Shown piece by piece: positions 8,965 through 16,178 of a stretch of 64,000 bases of DNA. The position numbers and the translations under genes were made by a program. Source of the DNA: an uncultured Lachnospiraceae bacterium (GTDB lineage: Bacteria > Bacillota > Clostridia > Lachnospirales > Lachnospiraceae); the NCBI GenBank assembly GCA_910585005.1, contig CAJUCN010000002.1, positions 124,001 to 188,000 on the forward strand, in the 5' to 3' direction. Below the pieces are notes generated by a model, which was not told the DNA's origin, made no database searches, and saw only the letters and a program-made list of their open reading frames with translations. The number at the start of each line of letters is the position of its first letter. Positions within the stretch are counted from its first letter, which is position 1.

Positions 8965-10170
8965 TCAGTCATCTTTTTTCCAAATTCCTATTACCAGTAC
9001 TGTCATATCATCCCGGATATGTCCCCGGCACTGATGGATACAAAAGTTTAATATCGCATTTGCCATTTCTCCCGGATTTTCCAGATTGCTGCTGCCAATC
9101 AGTTCTGAAAGCATGTCCTCTCCAATTCCCTGTGAAAGTGCATCCAGTATACCGTCGGAAACCATCACTACATAATCTCCATCCATCAGCGTACGCCCTA
9201 CCGCTTCTGTATCCGGTTTTTGAAATATTCCAAGGGGCAGGTTCCCAGATGAAATCCGATCCACCAAATGCTGCCTTTTAATATAAGAGCAGGCGCTTCC
9301 CACCTTAACAAACCTGCACTCTCCGTTATAAAGATCCAGACTGCACAAATCCAAAGTGGACATATTTGTATTTTCCCCTCCAGTAAGCAGTGCGCTATTG
9401 ATCATCTGGATCGCAACCTCCATTTGGAATCCTGCCTCCAAAAATTTCTGCATCAGTTCTACCACCATGGTACTGTCTGCACAGGCCTTTTCCCCTGATC
9501 CCATACCGTCTGAAAGCACCGCTGTCAAATTCCCTGCATTTCCTTCAAAAAAGGCATAATTATCACCGGATATCTTTTCCGTCTCCTTTACTGCTTTTGC
9601 CACCCCTGTAAGAACATGAAACTTTGCCTCCTGTACATAATAAAAAGTCTGCCACTCTCCTCCCACAAAAAACGCATTGTCACCTGCACTGACAAGATGC
9701 ATGTTTAAAAGCACGGATAATAAATCCCCAATCTCTTCTGCCGATAAATGAGCCGTTTTCATATTTTTCATAGTAAGAGAAACTTCCATATGTCCCATTT
9801 CATTTTCAATCAGGTATAAATTTTTGATCTGGATACCTACCTCACGCAGGGCATGGGCTATCTGCTTAAACCTTCTCTCCCCCATGGGGATACACCTTCT
9901 TGTCTCCTTTGCAAGCTCGGACATAATTTGCGCCATTTCCTCAAGATGGGCAACCATCAATTCCTTATTTTCACATAAACGCTTTTGCCAGATATAATCC
10001 CTTCTGTCCTGCACTTCCCTGGCTTGTCCTTCACCCACAGAACCCCTGGTATCTTTAAAGCTGTCCGCTAACTCTCTGATGGAATCTGCATAAGTGAGCA
10101 GCTTTCTTCTCCCATATTCAGGAAGGATATTGCCAAATTCTTCTCTTTCCCCTAAACTCTGCTTTTTCAT
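8965..10170 (-). CDS. spoIIE: SpoIIE-like PP2C serine phosphatase lacking the membrane domain
   Basis: 401 residues from the ATG at 10170, chosen for GGAGG seven bases upstream. PP2C/SpoIIE catalytic features: TAVLSDGMGSGEKA (metal-binding Asp and DGMGSG), VVMVSDGILDAL near the C-terminus and IRDDMTVLVIGIW at the end. An N-terminal helical region of about 180 residues precedes the phosphatase. SpoIIE dephosphorylates SpoIIAA to release sigma-F in the forespore. Typical SpoIIE is about 800 residues with about ten N-terminal membrane spans. Here no membrane span exists. The promoter at 10208-10240 and the divIC terminator leave no room for one upstream. Synteny and the Spo0A-type promoter still support orthology. 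Confidence 0.85.
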   Translation of the reverse strand: MKKQSLGEREEFGNILPEYGRRKLLTYADSIRELADSFKDTRGSVGEGQAREVQDRRDYIWQKRLCENKELMVAHLEEMAQIMSELAKETRRCIPMGERRFKQIAHALREVGIQIKNLYLIENEMGHMEVSLTMKNMKTAHLSAEEIGDLLSVLLNMHLVSAGDNAFFVGGEWQTFYYVQEAKFHVLTGVAKAVKETEKISGDNYAFFEGNAGNLTAVLSDGMGSGEKACADSTMVVELMQKFLEAGFQMEVAIQMINSALLTGGENTNMSTLDLCSLDLYNGECRFVKVGSACSYIKRQHLVDRISSGNLPLGIFQKPDTEAVGRTLMDGDYVVMVSDGILDALSQGIGEDMLSELIGSSNLENPGEMANAILNFCIHQCRGHIRDDMTVLVIGIWKKDD

Positions 10171-10207
10171 ACAAACCCTCCATTTCCACTTTCTCCTGTA
10201 AAGGATC

Positions 10208-10240
10208 ATTATACAAAACCAAACCAAAACCGTTTGTCAA
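10208..10240 (-). promoter_or_regulatory. Spo0A-type promoter of spoIIE (21-base spacer)
   Basis: Minus strand: -35 TTGACA (10235-10240) and perfect -10 TATAAT (10208-10213) separated by 21 bases. The long spacer is the documented hallmark of Spo0A-activated sigma-A promoters spoIIE and spoIIG in B. subtilis. The predicted start is about 30 bases before the ATG. Confidence 0.75.
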
Positions 10241-10275
10241 AATCAAGCAGAAAAAACCAAAAACTTTTTGACAAA
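10233..10275. promoter_or_regulatory. Pair of Spo0A-box-like sites in the spoIIE promoter
   Basis: TTTGTCAAA occurs on the plus strand at 10233-10241, overlapping the -35, and again on the minus strand at 10267-10275. Both match the TTTGTCRAA form of the 0A box. Placement over and just upstream of the -35 agrees with activation by phosphorylated Spo0A. Binding itself is inference. Confidence 0.6.
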
Positions 10276-10307
10276 AAATTTAAAGCAGGCTTACCCGCCT
10301 GCTTTAA
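10273..10307 (-). terminator. Terminator after divIC
   Basis: TTAAAGCAGGC and GCCTGCTTTAA form an 11-bp stem around a 6-base loop beginning at the divIC stop codon, followed on the minus strand by ATTTTTTG. It separates the yabP-yabQ-divIC unit from spoIIE. Confidence 0.85.
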
Positions 10308-10621
10308 TCCTCGTCTTTAAATAAAACCTCACCTTCATACACCAATCCAAGTTTATCCCGGGCAACTTCCTCGATATACTTCTTGGTCTGGGTATATTTT
10401 TCAAATTCTTCTATTTCCTTAGAACGTTCCTCCTCCGCCTCAATCTGCTCCTGGAGCATCAGCTCCTTTTGATGGTAAGCTTCCTTCTTTGCCCGAAGTT
10501 CTATGCTCTTAAACGCCACCACCACCAGCATCATGAATACTGCAATGGAAACCAGAAACATCCCGAACCGGTTTTGCCGTCTCTTTCTATATGCAGCCTT
10601 CTTAGCCATGGTATTATCCAT
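10304..10621 (-). CDS. divIC: Septum formation initiator DivIC/FtsB-like
   Basis: 105 residues. A basic cytoplasmic N-terminus (KKAAYRKRRQNR) is followed by one membrane span (about 21-42), then a charged coiled coil rich in E/K/Q (about 43-80) and the family C-terminus YIEEVARDKLGLVYEGEVLF. DivIC joins FtsL and DivIB in the divisome linking septal ring and cell wall synthesis. The gene overlaps yabQ by 8 bases. MAKKAAYRK, four codons later, is an alternative start. Confidence 0.9.
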   Translation of the reverse strand: MDNTMAKKAAYRKRRQNRFGMFLVSIAVFMMLVVVAFKSIELRAKKEAYHQKELMLQEQIEAEEERSKEIEEFEKYTQTKKYIEEVARDKLGLVYEGEVLFKDED

Positions 10622-11117
10622 CCTTTTCTTTTTGTTTACATAATGTTATTTTAAGTAATTTCATTTGCCTCGTCAACTTGTTTTTCATATATTTCTCTGC
10701 TTTCCGGCTTTTTCTCATACATTTTCCCATCACGCTGCGCCCTTTTCTTCCCAAGAAAAAGAGAGGCCCAAACAAAAACCTGACGATTCGGCGTATAATC
10801 CGGAATAGATATTTTATCAATGTAGACAGGATATTTACCAGGATATCACTAATGCTTTCCTTATAAACAATCATCCCCAACGCTGCGCCAAATACTGCAA
10901 ACCATCTGAGGATTCCATTGTTTTCCTCACAGAGCATGTAAAATACCCCAATTGCACAGGCGATCCAAAAGATCATATCCTCCAGTGAGATCAGTAAAAG
11001 GCTGTGCTTTACCACCCGGCGTAATACTACAAACCCATCATAAGCAAAAGTGATCACGATTCCCAGCAAAAAGGAATGGGCAAAAAAAACAACTTCATTA
11101 ATAATGTTCTGACTCAT
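10614..11117 (-). CDS. yabQ: Spore cortex biosynthesis protein YabQ
   Basis: 167 residues. The hydrophobic first half has about three to four spans, including FLLGIVITFAYDGFVVLRRVV and AMIFWIACAIG-like segments. The C-terminal tail is very basic (KCMRKSRKAEKYMKNKL). In B. subtilis YabQ is a sigma-E-controlled membrane protein needed for the cortex. Position between yabP and divIC is conserved. It starts 6 bases after yabP. Confidence 0.88.
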   Translation of the reverse strand: MSQNIINEVVFFAHSFLLGIVITFAYDGFVVLRRVVKHSLLLISLEDMIFWIACAIGVFYMLCEENNGILRWFAVFGAALGMIVYKESISDILVNILSTLIKYLFRIIRRIVRFLFGPLFFLGRKGRSVMGKCMRKSRKAEKYMKNKLTRQMKLLKITLCKQKEKDG

Positions 11118-11123
11118 AGGCGC

Positions 11124-11414
11124 CTACTTGAATAATCTGGAAAGAAAAGACTCCCCTTTTGCGCCCATTCCTGACTGCTCAGAATAAGTAAAGCTATCGA
11201 TTCGTCCATCCACATCCACTTCCCCCTTATCCAAAGTCAGCCTGCTCACATGCAGATCATTCCCTTTGATCATAAGCATTCCCTGTTCTGTTTCCAGGAT
11301 AATTTCTTTTTCATCAAAAGACAATACATCATTGATCCCCGTCAGGTTACATGTCCTTCTGTTGTTCAATATTAATTTATGCGCCCGTTTCGTTACCCCT
11401 GTCAATTCTTCCAT
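11124..11414 (-). CDS. yabP: Sporulation protein YabP
   Basis: 96 residues with the YabP/YqfC-fold pattern: HKLILNNRRTCNLTGINDVLSFDEKEIILETEQGMLMIKG is split here only by natural variation, then LHVSRLTLDKGEVDVDGRIDSFTY. YabP is a sigma-E-dependent protein associated with spore cortex or coat formation. Operon yabP-yabQ-divIC is conserved. The start has a ribosome-site-like AGGAGAC a few bases upstream. Confidence 0.9.
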   Translation of the reverse strand: MEELTGVTKRAHKLILNNRRTCNLTGINDVLSFDEKEIILETEQGMLMIKGNDLHVSRLTLDKGEVDVDGRIDSFTYSEQSGMGAKGESFLSRLFK

Positions 11415-11490
11415 AAAAAGTCTCCTGATACAATCTTATAAAAGATTATATTAGGAGACCCTCTAATATATTCTATGAATTATTCGGCAG

Positions 11491-11730
11491 TCACAGATAA
11501 CGGAACAACTCCTTTGCCTCTTCCTTTTTCACCGTTTCCTGTACATCAAGGACTTCTACCTTAACTTCCTTGTTACCAAAAGAAATACTGATGATATCGC
11601 CTTTTTTTACATTAGCGGATGCTTTCGCCGGCTTATCATTGATCAATACTCTGCCTGCATCACATGCCTCATTTGCAACCGTCCTTCTCTTGATCAACCG
11701 GGATACCTTTAAATATTTATCTAATCTCAT
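11491..11730 (-). CDS. rqcP: S4-domain RNA-binding protein RqcP (YabO/Hsp15-like)
   Basis: 79 residues from the ATG at 11730. GGAGAGG lies 6 bases upstream, and an ATG at 11745 is too early to be served by it. The whole protein is an S4 domain: MRLDKYLKVSRLIKRRTVAN then CDAGRVLINDKPAKASANVK. In B. subtilis RqcP (YabO) works with RqcH on stalled 50S subunits to add poly-alanine tails. It lies between HU and yabP as in Bacillus. Confidence 0.92.
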   Translation of the reverse strand: MRLDKYLKVSRLIKRRTVANEACDAGRVLINDKPAKASANVKKGDIISISFGNKEVKVEVLDVQETVKKEEAKELFRYL

Positions 11731-11790
11731 AGAAAACCTCTCCATCGTCTGTGTCAGATTGTCTTTATATTTTTATCGCCATATGGCAAG

Positions 11791-11816
11791 AAAAAGGACC
11801 TGCTCCGTGCAGGTCC
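11791..11816 (-). terminator. Terminator of the HU gene
   Basis: GGACCTGC and GCAGGTCC form an 8-bp GC-rich stem around a 5-base loop, followed on the minus strand by TTTTTC. It lies about 20 bases after the HU stop. Confidence 0.9.
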
Positions 11817-11833
11817 TCCAAGATATTCAAATC

Positions 11834-12109
11834 TTATGCATTAATTAAGTCCTTTAAAGCCTTACCTGCTTTGAACTTAGGTGCCTTAGAAGCTGCAATC
11901 TTCATAACTTCACCGCTCTGAGGATTTCTTCCTTCCCTGGCTGCTCTCTTAGATACTTCAAAAGTACCGAAACCTACAAGCTGAACCTTGCCGTCGTTCT
12001 TCAATTCTTCAGATACTACATCTGTGAAAGCCTTTAATACCTTCTCAACATCTTTCTTCGGTAATCCGGCCTGATCAGCCATAGCAGCTACTAACTCTGT
12101 TTTGTTCAT
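11834..12109 (-). CDS. hup: DNA-binding protein HU
   Basis: 91 residues from the ATG at 12109, chosen for the AGAGGAGGAG ribosome site and the canonical MNKTELVAAMADQAGL start. It shows VQLVGFGTFEVSKRAAREGRNPQSGEVMKI, split by the DNA-binding arm tip NP, and ends KFKAGKALKDLINA. HU is the main nucleoid architectural protein, acting as a homodimer. A strong promoter and a strong terminator make this a single-gene unit, in keeping with high expression. Confidence 0.96.
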   Translation of the reverse strand: MNKTELVAAMADQAGLPKKDVEKVLKAFTDVVSEELKNDGKVQLVGFGTFEVSKRAAREGRNPQSGEVMKIAASKAPKFKAGKALKDLINA

Positions 12110-12173
12110 TTCGAACTCCTCCTCTTTATATGAGTGTTTTTTCCTAGATGTCTCTTTTGAAACGCCTATATTA

Positions 12174-12202
12174 TATATAGCGGTTTTAACTGTATTTGTC
12201 AA
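12174..12202 (-). promoter_or_regulatory. Strong sigma-A promoter of the HU gene
   Basis: Minus strand: TTGACA (12197-12202), 17-base spacer, TATATA (12174-12179). The distance to the start codon at 12109 leaves a leader of about 60 bases. Confidence 0.75.
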
Positions 12203-12274
12203 GAATAATTTCGCCATTTCCTTACTTTTAGGCGGTTTTCGTTTCAAAATATTCGTTTTATTAATTTAAAATAT

Positions 12275-13735
12275 TCAATTTTTAACAGAATTTCCGCTCA
12301 CAGAGTTTCCACTGACAGTATCCTTATCTGTATCTTTGTCTTTGTCTTTATCTGTGCCTTTGTCTTTATCTTCCTGTTTCTCATCTTTTATAGAATTACC
12401 GCTCACAGTATTATTGTTTACCGAATTACCGCTCACAGTATTGCCGCTGACGGTATTTTGATTTTCCGGTTCCAGTTCAGGAAAGGCATAAGTCACATCC
12501 TTGCCATCGTCAGGCACTTCAATATTATAACTCTTGGTAATATATCCTTGTTTCCGCAATGTGATCGTATGGCTGCCTGCTGACTTTGTATAAGTTACAG
12601 GCGCAATCCCCATATATAAATTATCCTGATATACCTCCGCATCAACAGGCGCACTGATGGTAATGTTTGCCGTTTCCTCTTTGTTGGAAAGACTGTTCCC
12701 GGATACTTCCTTCTTTTCTTCAAGTACAAGCTTTACCGTTATATTTTCCCCGTCTACTTGAAAATATTCCGTAACGGTATCATAACCGGAAGCCTTGCCT
12801 GTGATCTGATGCAGGCCGATAGGAAGCCTGATGGGATATGTCGTTTCCACTTTATTCTCATCGACAAATACCTGCGCTGATTCCGGCGTCACTTCAATCG
12901 TCACAAGGCCCTTTTCTGGCTGGGGTATCTCAATATCCCCCAGATCCAAAAGTGTCTCCTTATTTCTCTCTATAGACACTTCCCGGAACTCTTCGATCCC
13001 CGTCCCGGAAAACCTGACCATATAATTTCCTTCCGGCACCACAAAAAGCATATCCGGCGCTATTTGAGAGATTAAAGTCTGTCCTACCTCAATCCAGCCG
13101 CCTACTACAGCATCATCATTTTCCAGTTTCAAATAGCCATGCCCCTGATCCACAACAATGCTCATAATACTGCTGCCTTTTCCCCGGAAGGTAAGTACAT
13201 CCTGATGGATAATCTGGGAAATATCAATCAGCTCTCCTTCCGAAAAAGCCTTCACATTGCTATCCATGCTATAAGCTTCATCGCCAATCATCGCACTTCC
13301 ATTGCCAAGATCAAACTGATACTTTGATACGCTTCTATGGCTCCATGCATCAGCGGACAATGTAACTGAACCTACTTTTTCCAGTTCATCATTATACTTG
13401 ATCTCTGCAAGATCTCCGGAACACAACTGTGCCGCGCTCATTCCACTCCCGTATTGATCTTGTATCAAAGTTGCATCCGTATATGCAAAGGCCCTGCTTT
13501 CACTGCGATCCGGCATATACACGTCTATAAGCTGTTCCTCACTATGCACTGCTTCAATAACCACAGTTGCATGGGAGAGATAAATATCTACCGGCTCTTC
13601 TTCCTCTTTATTTTCATATGCACTTTCAAATGTTGCTTCCTGTGCCAGGCCAATGCTGCTGCATCCGGTAAGCAGCAGGCTATAGGCACAAACAGCGGAT
13701 ATTGAAAGATGAAATAATTTATTCTTTTTTATCAT
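12275..13735 (-). CDS. PEGA-domain lipoprotein with C-terminal VSGN repeats
   Basis: 486 residues. A signal peptide with lipobox LLLTGCSS (Cys25) predicts lipid anchoring on the outer face of the membrane. The middle contains at least two PEGA-like repeats, around GLVTIEVTPESAQVFVDENK and NITISAPVDAEVYQDNLYMG, each followed by an HQITGKASGYDTV or HTITLRKQGYITK strand. The C-terminal 60 residues are low-complexity, with repeated TVSGN/NSVSGN and a KDKDKD-rich stretch. PEGA domains are common in surface proteins. This could be a cell-wall-facing scaffold, but no function is known to me. It is not obviously in an operon with HU or cotS. Confidence 0.75.
   Translation of the reverse strand: MIKKNKLFHLSISAVCAYSLLLTGCSSIGLAQEATFESAYENKEEEEPVDIYLSHATVVIEAVHSEEQLIDVYMPDRSESRAFAYTDATLIQDQYGSGMSAAQLCSGDLAEIKYNDELEKVGSVTLSADAWSHRSVSKYQFDLGNGSAMIGDEAYSMDSNVKAFSEGELIDISQIIHQDVLTFRGKGSSIMSIVVDQGHGYLKLENDDAVVGGWIEVGQTLISQIAPDMLFVVPEGNYMVRFSGTGIEEFREVSIERNKETLLDLGDIEIPQPEKGLVTIEVTPESAQVFVDENKVETTYPIRLPIGLHQITGKASGYDTVTEYFQVDGENITVKLVLEEKKEVSGNSLSNKEETANITISAPVDAEVYQDNLYMGIAPVTYTKSAGSHTITLRKQGYITKSYNIEVPDDGKDVTYAFPELEPENQNTVSGNTVSGNSVNNNTVSGNSIKDEKQEDKDKGTDKDKDKDTDKDTVSGNSVSGNSVKN
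12282..12460. repeat. Short degenerate repeats encoding VSGN units
   Basis: Variants of the element ACCGCTCACAGTATT (plus strand) recur about five times within this stretch, each coding (minus) for an N-T/S-V-S-G-N unit. They are separated by a lysine/aspartate-rich stretch. The repeats lie in-frame inside the PEGA lipoprotein gene and probably vary by slippage or recombination. Confidence 0.7.
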
Positions 13736-13808
13736 TTTGTTTTCCTCAATGGTGTCTTATCCTTTTTTCTACACAAAGTATAACACAGGAAACAAAATAT
13801 GAAAAGGA

Positions 13809-14786
13809 CTAAGACAATCCATACCGTATCTTAAAACTTTCCAAAAACACCTGCTTACTCTTTTCCTGCTCTGTAACGCGAAGCAGTTTTTCCATGTATT
13901 TATCAGGTATCCAGGCTTTTCCCGAGTTGTAATAAAAGTTGACAATTTTCCAAAATTTTTCAGGATAAGCAAGGCGGTAATATAACTGCCTATATTCCTC
14001 TTTTTCCATAGGACGGTTCTTTTCATATGCCAATATCAGCCCTGTTCCTGTCTCCTTGCACCATCCGCTTTTTTCAAGGAGCTTACGCATAAACAAGTAA
14101 AGATCTCTGACAGGACTGTCATAAAGGCACTTTTCAAAATTAATAATATGCATTTTTTCCCCAGAAACCATAATATTATGATGCTGGTAATCTCCATGAC
14201 AGACAAAAAGCTCTTCCTGCTGGCTTTCTACCTGCTCCATCTCCTCCGTTACCTGAAGTGCAAGATTTAAAAAATAATCATAAGTACTAAAAAGCGCAAT
14301 CTCGAAATCCGTCTTTTGGCTTCTGTCTTTCAGATATTTTTTAACCCTGCGAAGCTCCTTATTATGTTTATGAAACTCTTGGCAGACAGGATGAGACATA
14401 CCAAAACCTGAAACAGGTTTTTCTATCCGGGAAGCCCTGTGCAAAGATGCCAGCGTTTCCACCGCTTTGCGGCATTCTTCCATATCCCGCACATTGCACT
14501 CCCTTCCATCCGTATAGGTTTTAAGAATATACATTGTCCCATCCAGATCCTGAGTAAGCAATTCCTGATCCTTATTCCTTATGATCGTTTCCACCTGGCT
14601 AAAGCCTTTTTCCTGTATCATATGAAGCAGCGCGTCCTGGAATGCCACTTTTTCCTTATACCCTGCATACTCCTTCAGAATCAAAATCCCCTGCCCTGTT
14701 TCACAAAGAACAGCGCCCCGTCCTTTCCAGGTCCGAAGCACTTCAATTTCATAATTTTCCAGCACATTAGCGCTTCTGTCACTCAC
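13809..14786 (-). CDS. CotS-like spore coat kinase-fold protein
   Basis: 325 residues from a GTG at 14786 preceded by GGGGG; an in-frame TTG at 14801 is less likely. The fold is an aminoglycoside-phosphotransferase/CotS type: N-lobe AVLCETGQGILILKEY, brace VCHGDYQHHNIMV (catalytic loop, about 200-212) and IINFEKCLYDSPVRDLYLFM, where the usual metal-binding Asp is replaced by Asn (INFE). This suggests altered or lost kinase activity. CotS-family proteins sit in the inner coat in Bacillus. It lies alone between the lipoprotein gene and cca. Confidence 0.78.
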   Translation of the reverse strand: MSDRSANVLENYEIEVLRTWKGRGAVLCETGQGILILKEYAGYKEKVAFQDALLHMIQEKGFSQVETIIRNKDQELLTQDLDGTMYILKTYTDGRECNVRDMEECRKAVETLASLHRASRIEKPVSGFGMSHPVCQEFHKHNKELRRVKKYLKDRSQKTDFEIALFSTYDYFLNLALQVTEEMEQVESQQEELFVCHGDYQHHNIMVSGEKMHIINFEKCLYDSPVRDLYLFMRKLLEKSGWCKETGTGLILAYEKNRPMEKEEYRQLYYRLAYPEKFWKIVNFYYNSGKAWIPDKYMEKLLRVTEQEKSKQVFLESFKIRYGLS

Positions 14787-14842
14787 AGCGATTACCCCCA
14801 ATTCGTGTCATATCCTATCATATGAGGGTACGCTATAAAGTA

Positions 14843-16177
14843 TTACATCTTTAAATACCTTTGTGCCTTCCTGATCAAATTTTTCTTTTCATTCTGGGAA
14901 GGATCTTCTACCACAAGATCCAGCAGGTATCCCAACACCTCTCCTATCTTTTTACCCGGTTCCATTCCCGCTTGTTCCATCAAATCTCTCCCTGACACGG
15001 CCAAAGTTTTCAAACTCACACACTGTTCCTGACGGACTACTTCCCCGTAAAGCGCTTCCACCATTCTCAAATGTTCTTCCTTTTCCCTGCGCTGGTAACT
15101 GCTTTGAGCTTTCAGATCCGCCTCCTTAACTTGCAAAAACAGTGGAAAAAGATCTTCGCCTACTTTCATCACCGCCCGGCGCACACACTTCTGCGTAAGT
15201 TCCACATGATAGTCATGGTACCTTACCAGCCGGGTCACCTGATCCACAGTATGGTTGTCAAATTTCAGCCTTCTTAAGACCGTCCTTGCAATTTCCTCTG
15301 ATGCTGCGGGATGACCATAAAAATGACTGATTCCCTCCCCATCCACGGTCGCGGTCTTTGGTTTTCCCATATCATGAAAAAGCATGGCAAGACGAAGGAC
15401 TTTATCGGCCGCTATCGCCTCCATAGATACCAGGATATGCTCCCCCACACTGTAACAATGATGGGGATTGTTCTGCTGTGTTTCCATACAGGCGTCAAAC
15501 TCAGGCAGGATCACTTTCGTTATCCCCAGTTCATAAGCCGTATGCAGATACCTTGGATGGGAAGATGTAACCAATTTAACAAGTTCCGCCTGAATCCGTT
15601 CAGCACTGATATGCACCAAATTCGGCGCTAACAGACGAACTGCTTCTTTTGTTTTTTCTTCAATAAAATACCCAAGCTGCGCCGAAAACCGTACCGAGCG
15701 CATGATCCGCAGTGCATCTTCCGAAAACCGCTCATAAGGATTTCCTACACACCGGATCAACTTTCTGTCCATATCCCCGATACCGTCAAATAAATCTACA
15801 AGCCCGGCGCCGTCATTGTAAGCCATCGCATTAATCGTAAAATCCCTGCGCTTTAAATCCTCCTCCAAACAAGGGGTAAAAATTACTTCACGGGGATGCC
15901 GGTTATCTTCGTATTCTCCATCTATACGGTAGGTAGTGACCTCAAATCCTTCCCCCTCCACCATGACCGTAACCGTCCCATGTTTGATCCCCGTGTCAAT
16001 GGTATGCCCAAAAATCCCTTTCACTTGAAAAGGGGCAGCAGAGGTCGTAATATCCCAGTCGTCAGGAATACGCATTAAAATAGAATCACGAATGCAGCCG
16101 CCTACCGCATATGCCTCGTAGCCCGCATCCGTGATCCTTTGTATGATCCATTTCACTTTTTCTGGAAGCTGTATCAT
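14843..16177 (-). CDS. cca: CCA-adding tRNA nucleotidyltransferase with HD domain
   Basis: 444 residues. The ATG at 16177 lies one base after the proS stop codon, so the long frame reading back into proS is rejected. N-terminal class II nucleotidyltransferase: YAVGGCIRDSIL (GG motif) and PDDWDITTSA with the catalytic DxD, then RRDFTINAMAYN and EDALRIMRSVRFSAQLGY. A C-terminal HD domain contains LFHDMGKPKTATVD. The enzyme adds or repairs the CCA tail of tRNAs. It is co-transcribed with proS. Confidence 0.93.
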   Translation of the reverse strand: MIQLPEKVKWIIQRITDAGYEAYAVGGCIRDSILMRIPDDWDITTSAAPFQVKGIFGHTIDTGIKHGTVTVMVEGEGFEVTTYRIDGEYEDNRHPREVIFTPCLEEDLKRRDFTINAMAYNDGAGLVDLFDGIGDMDRKLIRCVGNPYERFSEDALRIMRSVRFSAQLGYFIEEKTKEAVRLLAPNLVHISAERIQAELVKLVTSSHPRYLHTAYELGITKVILPEFDACMETQQNNPHHCYSVGEHILVSMEAIAADKVLRLAMLFHDMGKPKTATVDGEGISHFYGHPAASEEIARTVLRRLKFDNHTVDQVTRLVRYHDYHVELTQKCVRRAVMKVGEDLFPLFLQVKEADLKAQSSYQRREKEEHLRMVEALYGEVVRQEQCVSLKTLAVSGRDLMEQAGMEPGKKIGEVLGYLLDLVVEDPSQNEKKNLIRKAQRYLKM

Positions 16178-16178
16178 T

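Noticed and set aside
12282..12460. Repeat cluster resembling a CRISPR array
   Set aside because: The repeats are short, degenerate, irregularly spaced and in-frame within a coding gene (VSGN units); no cas genes nearby.
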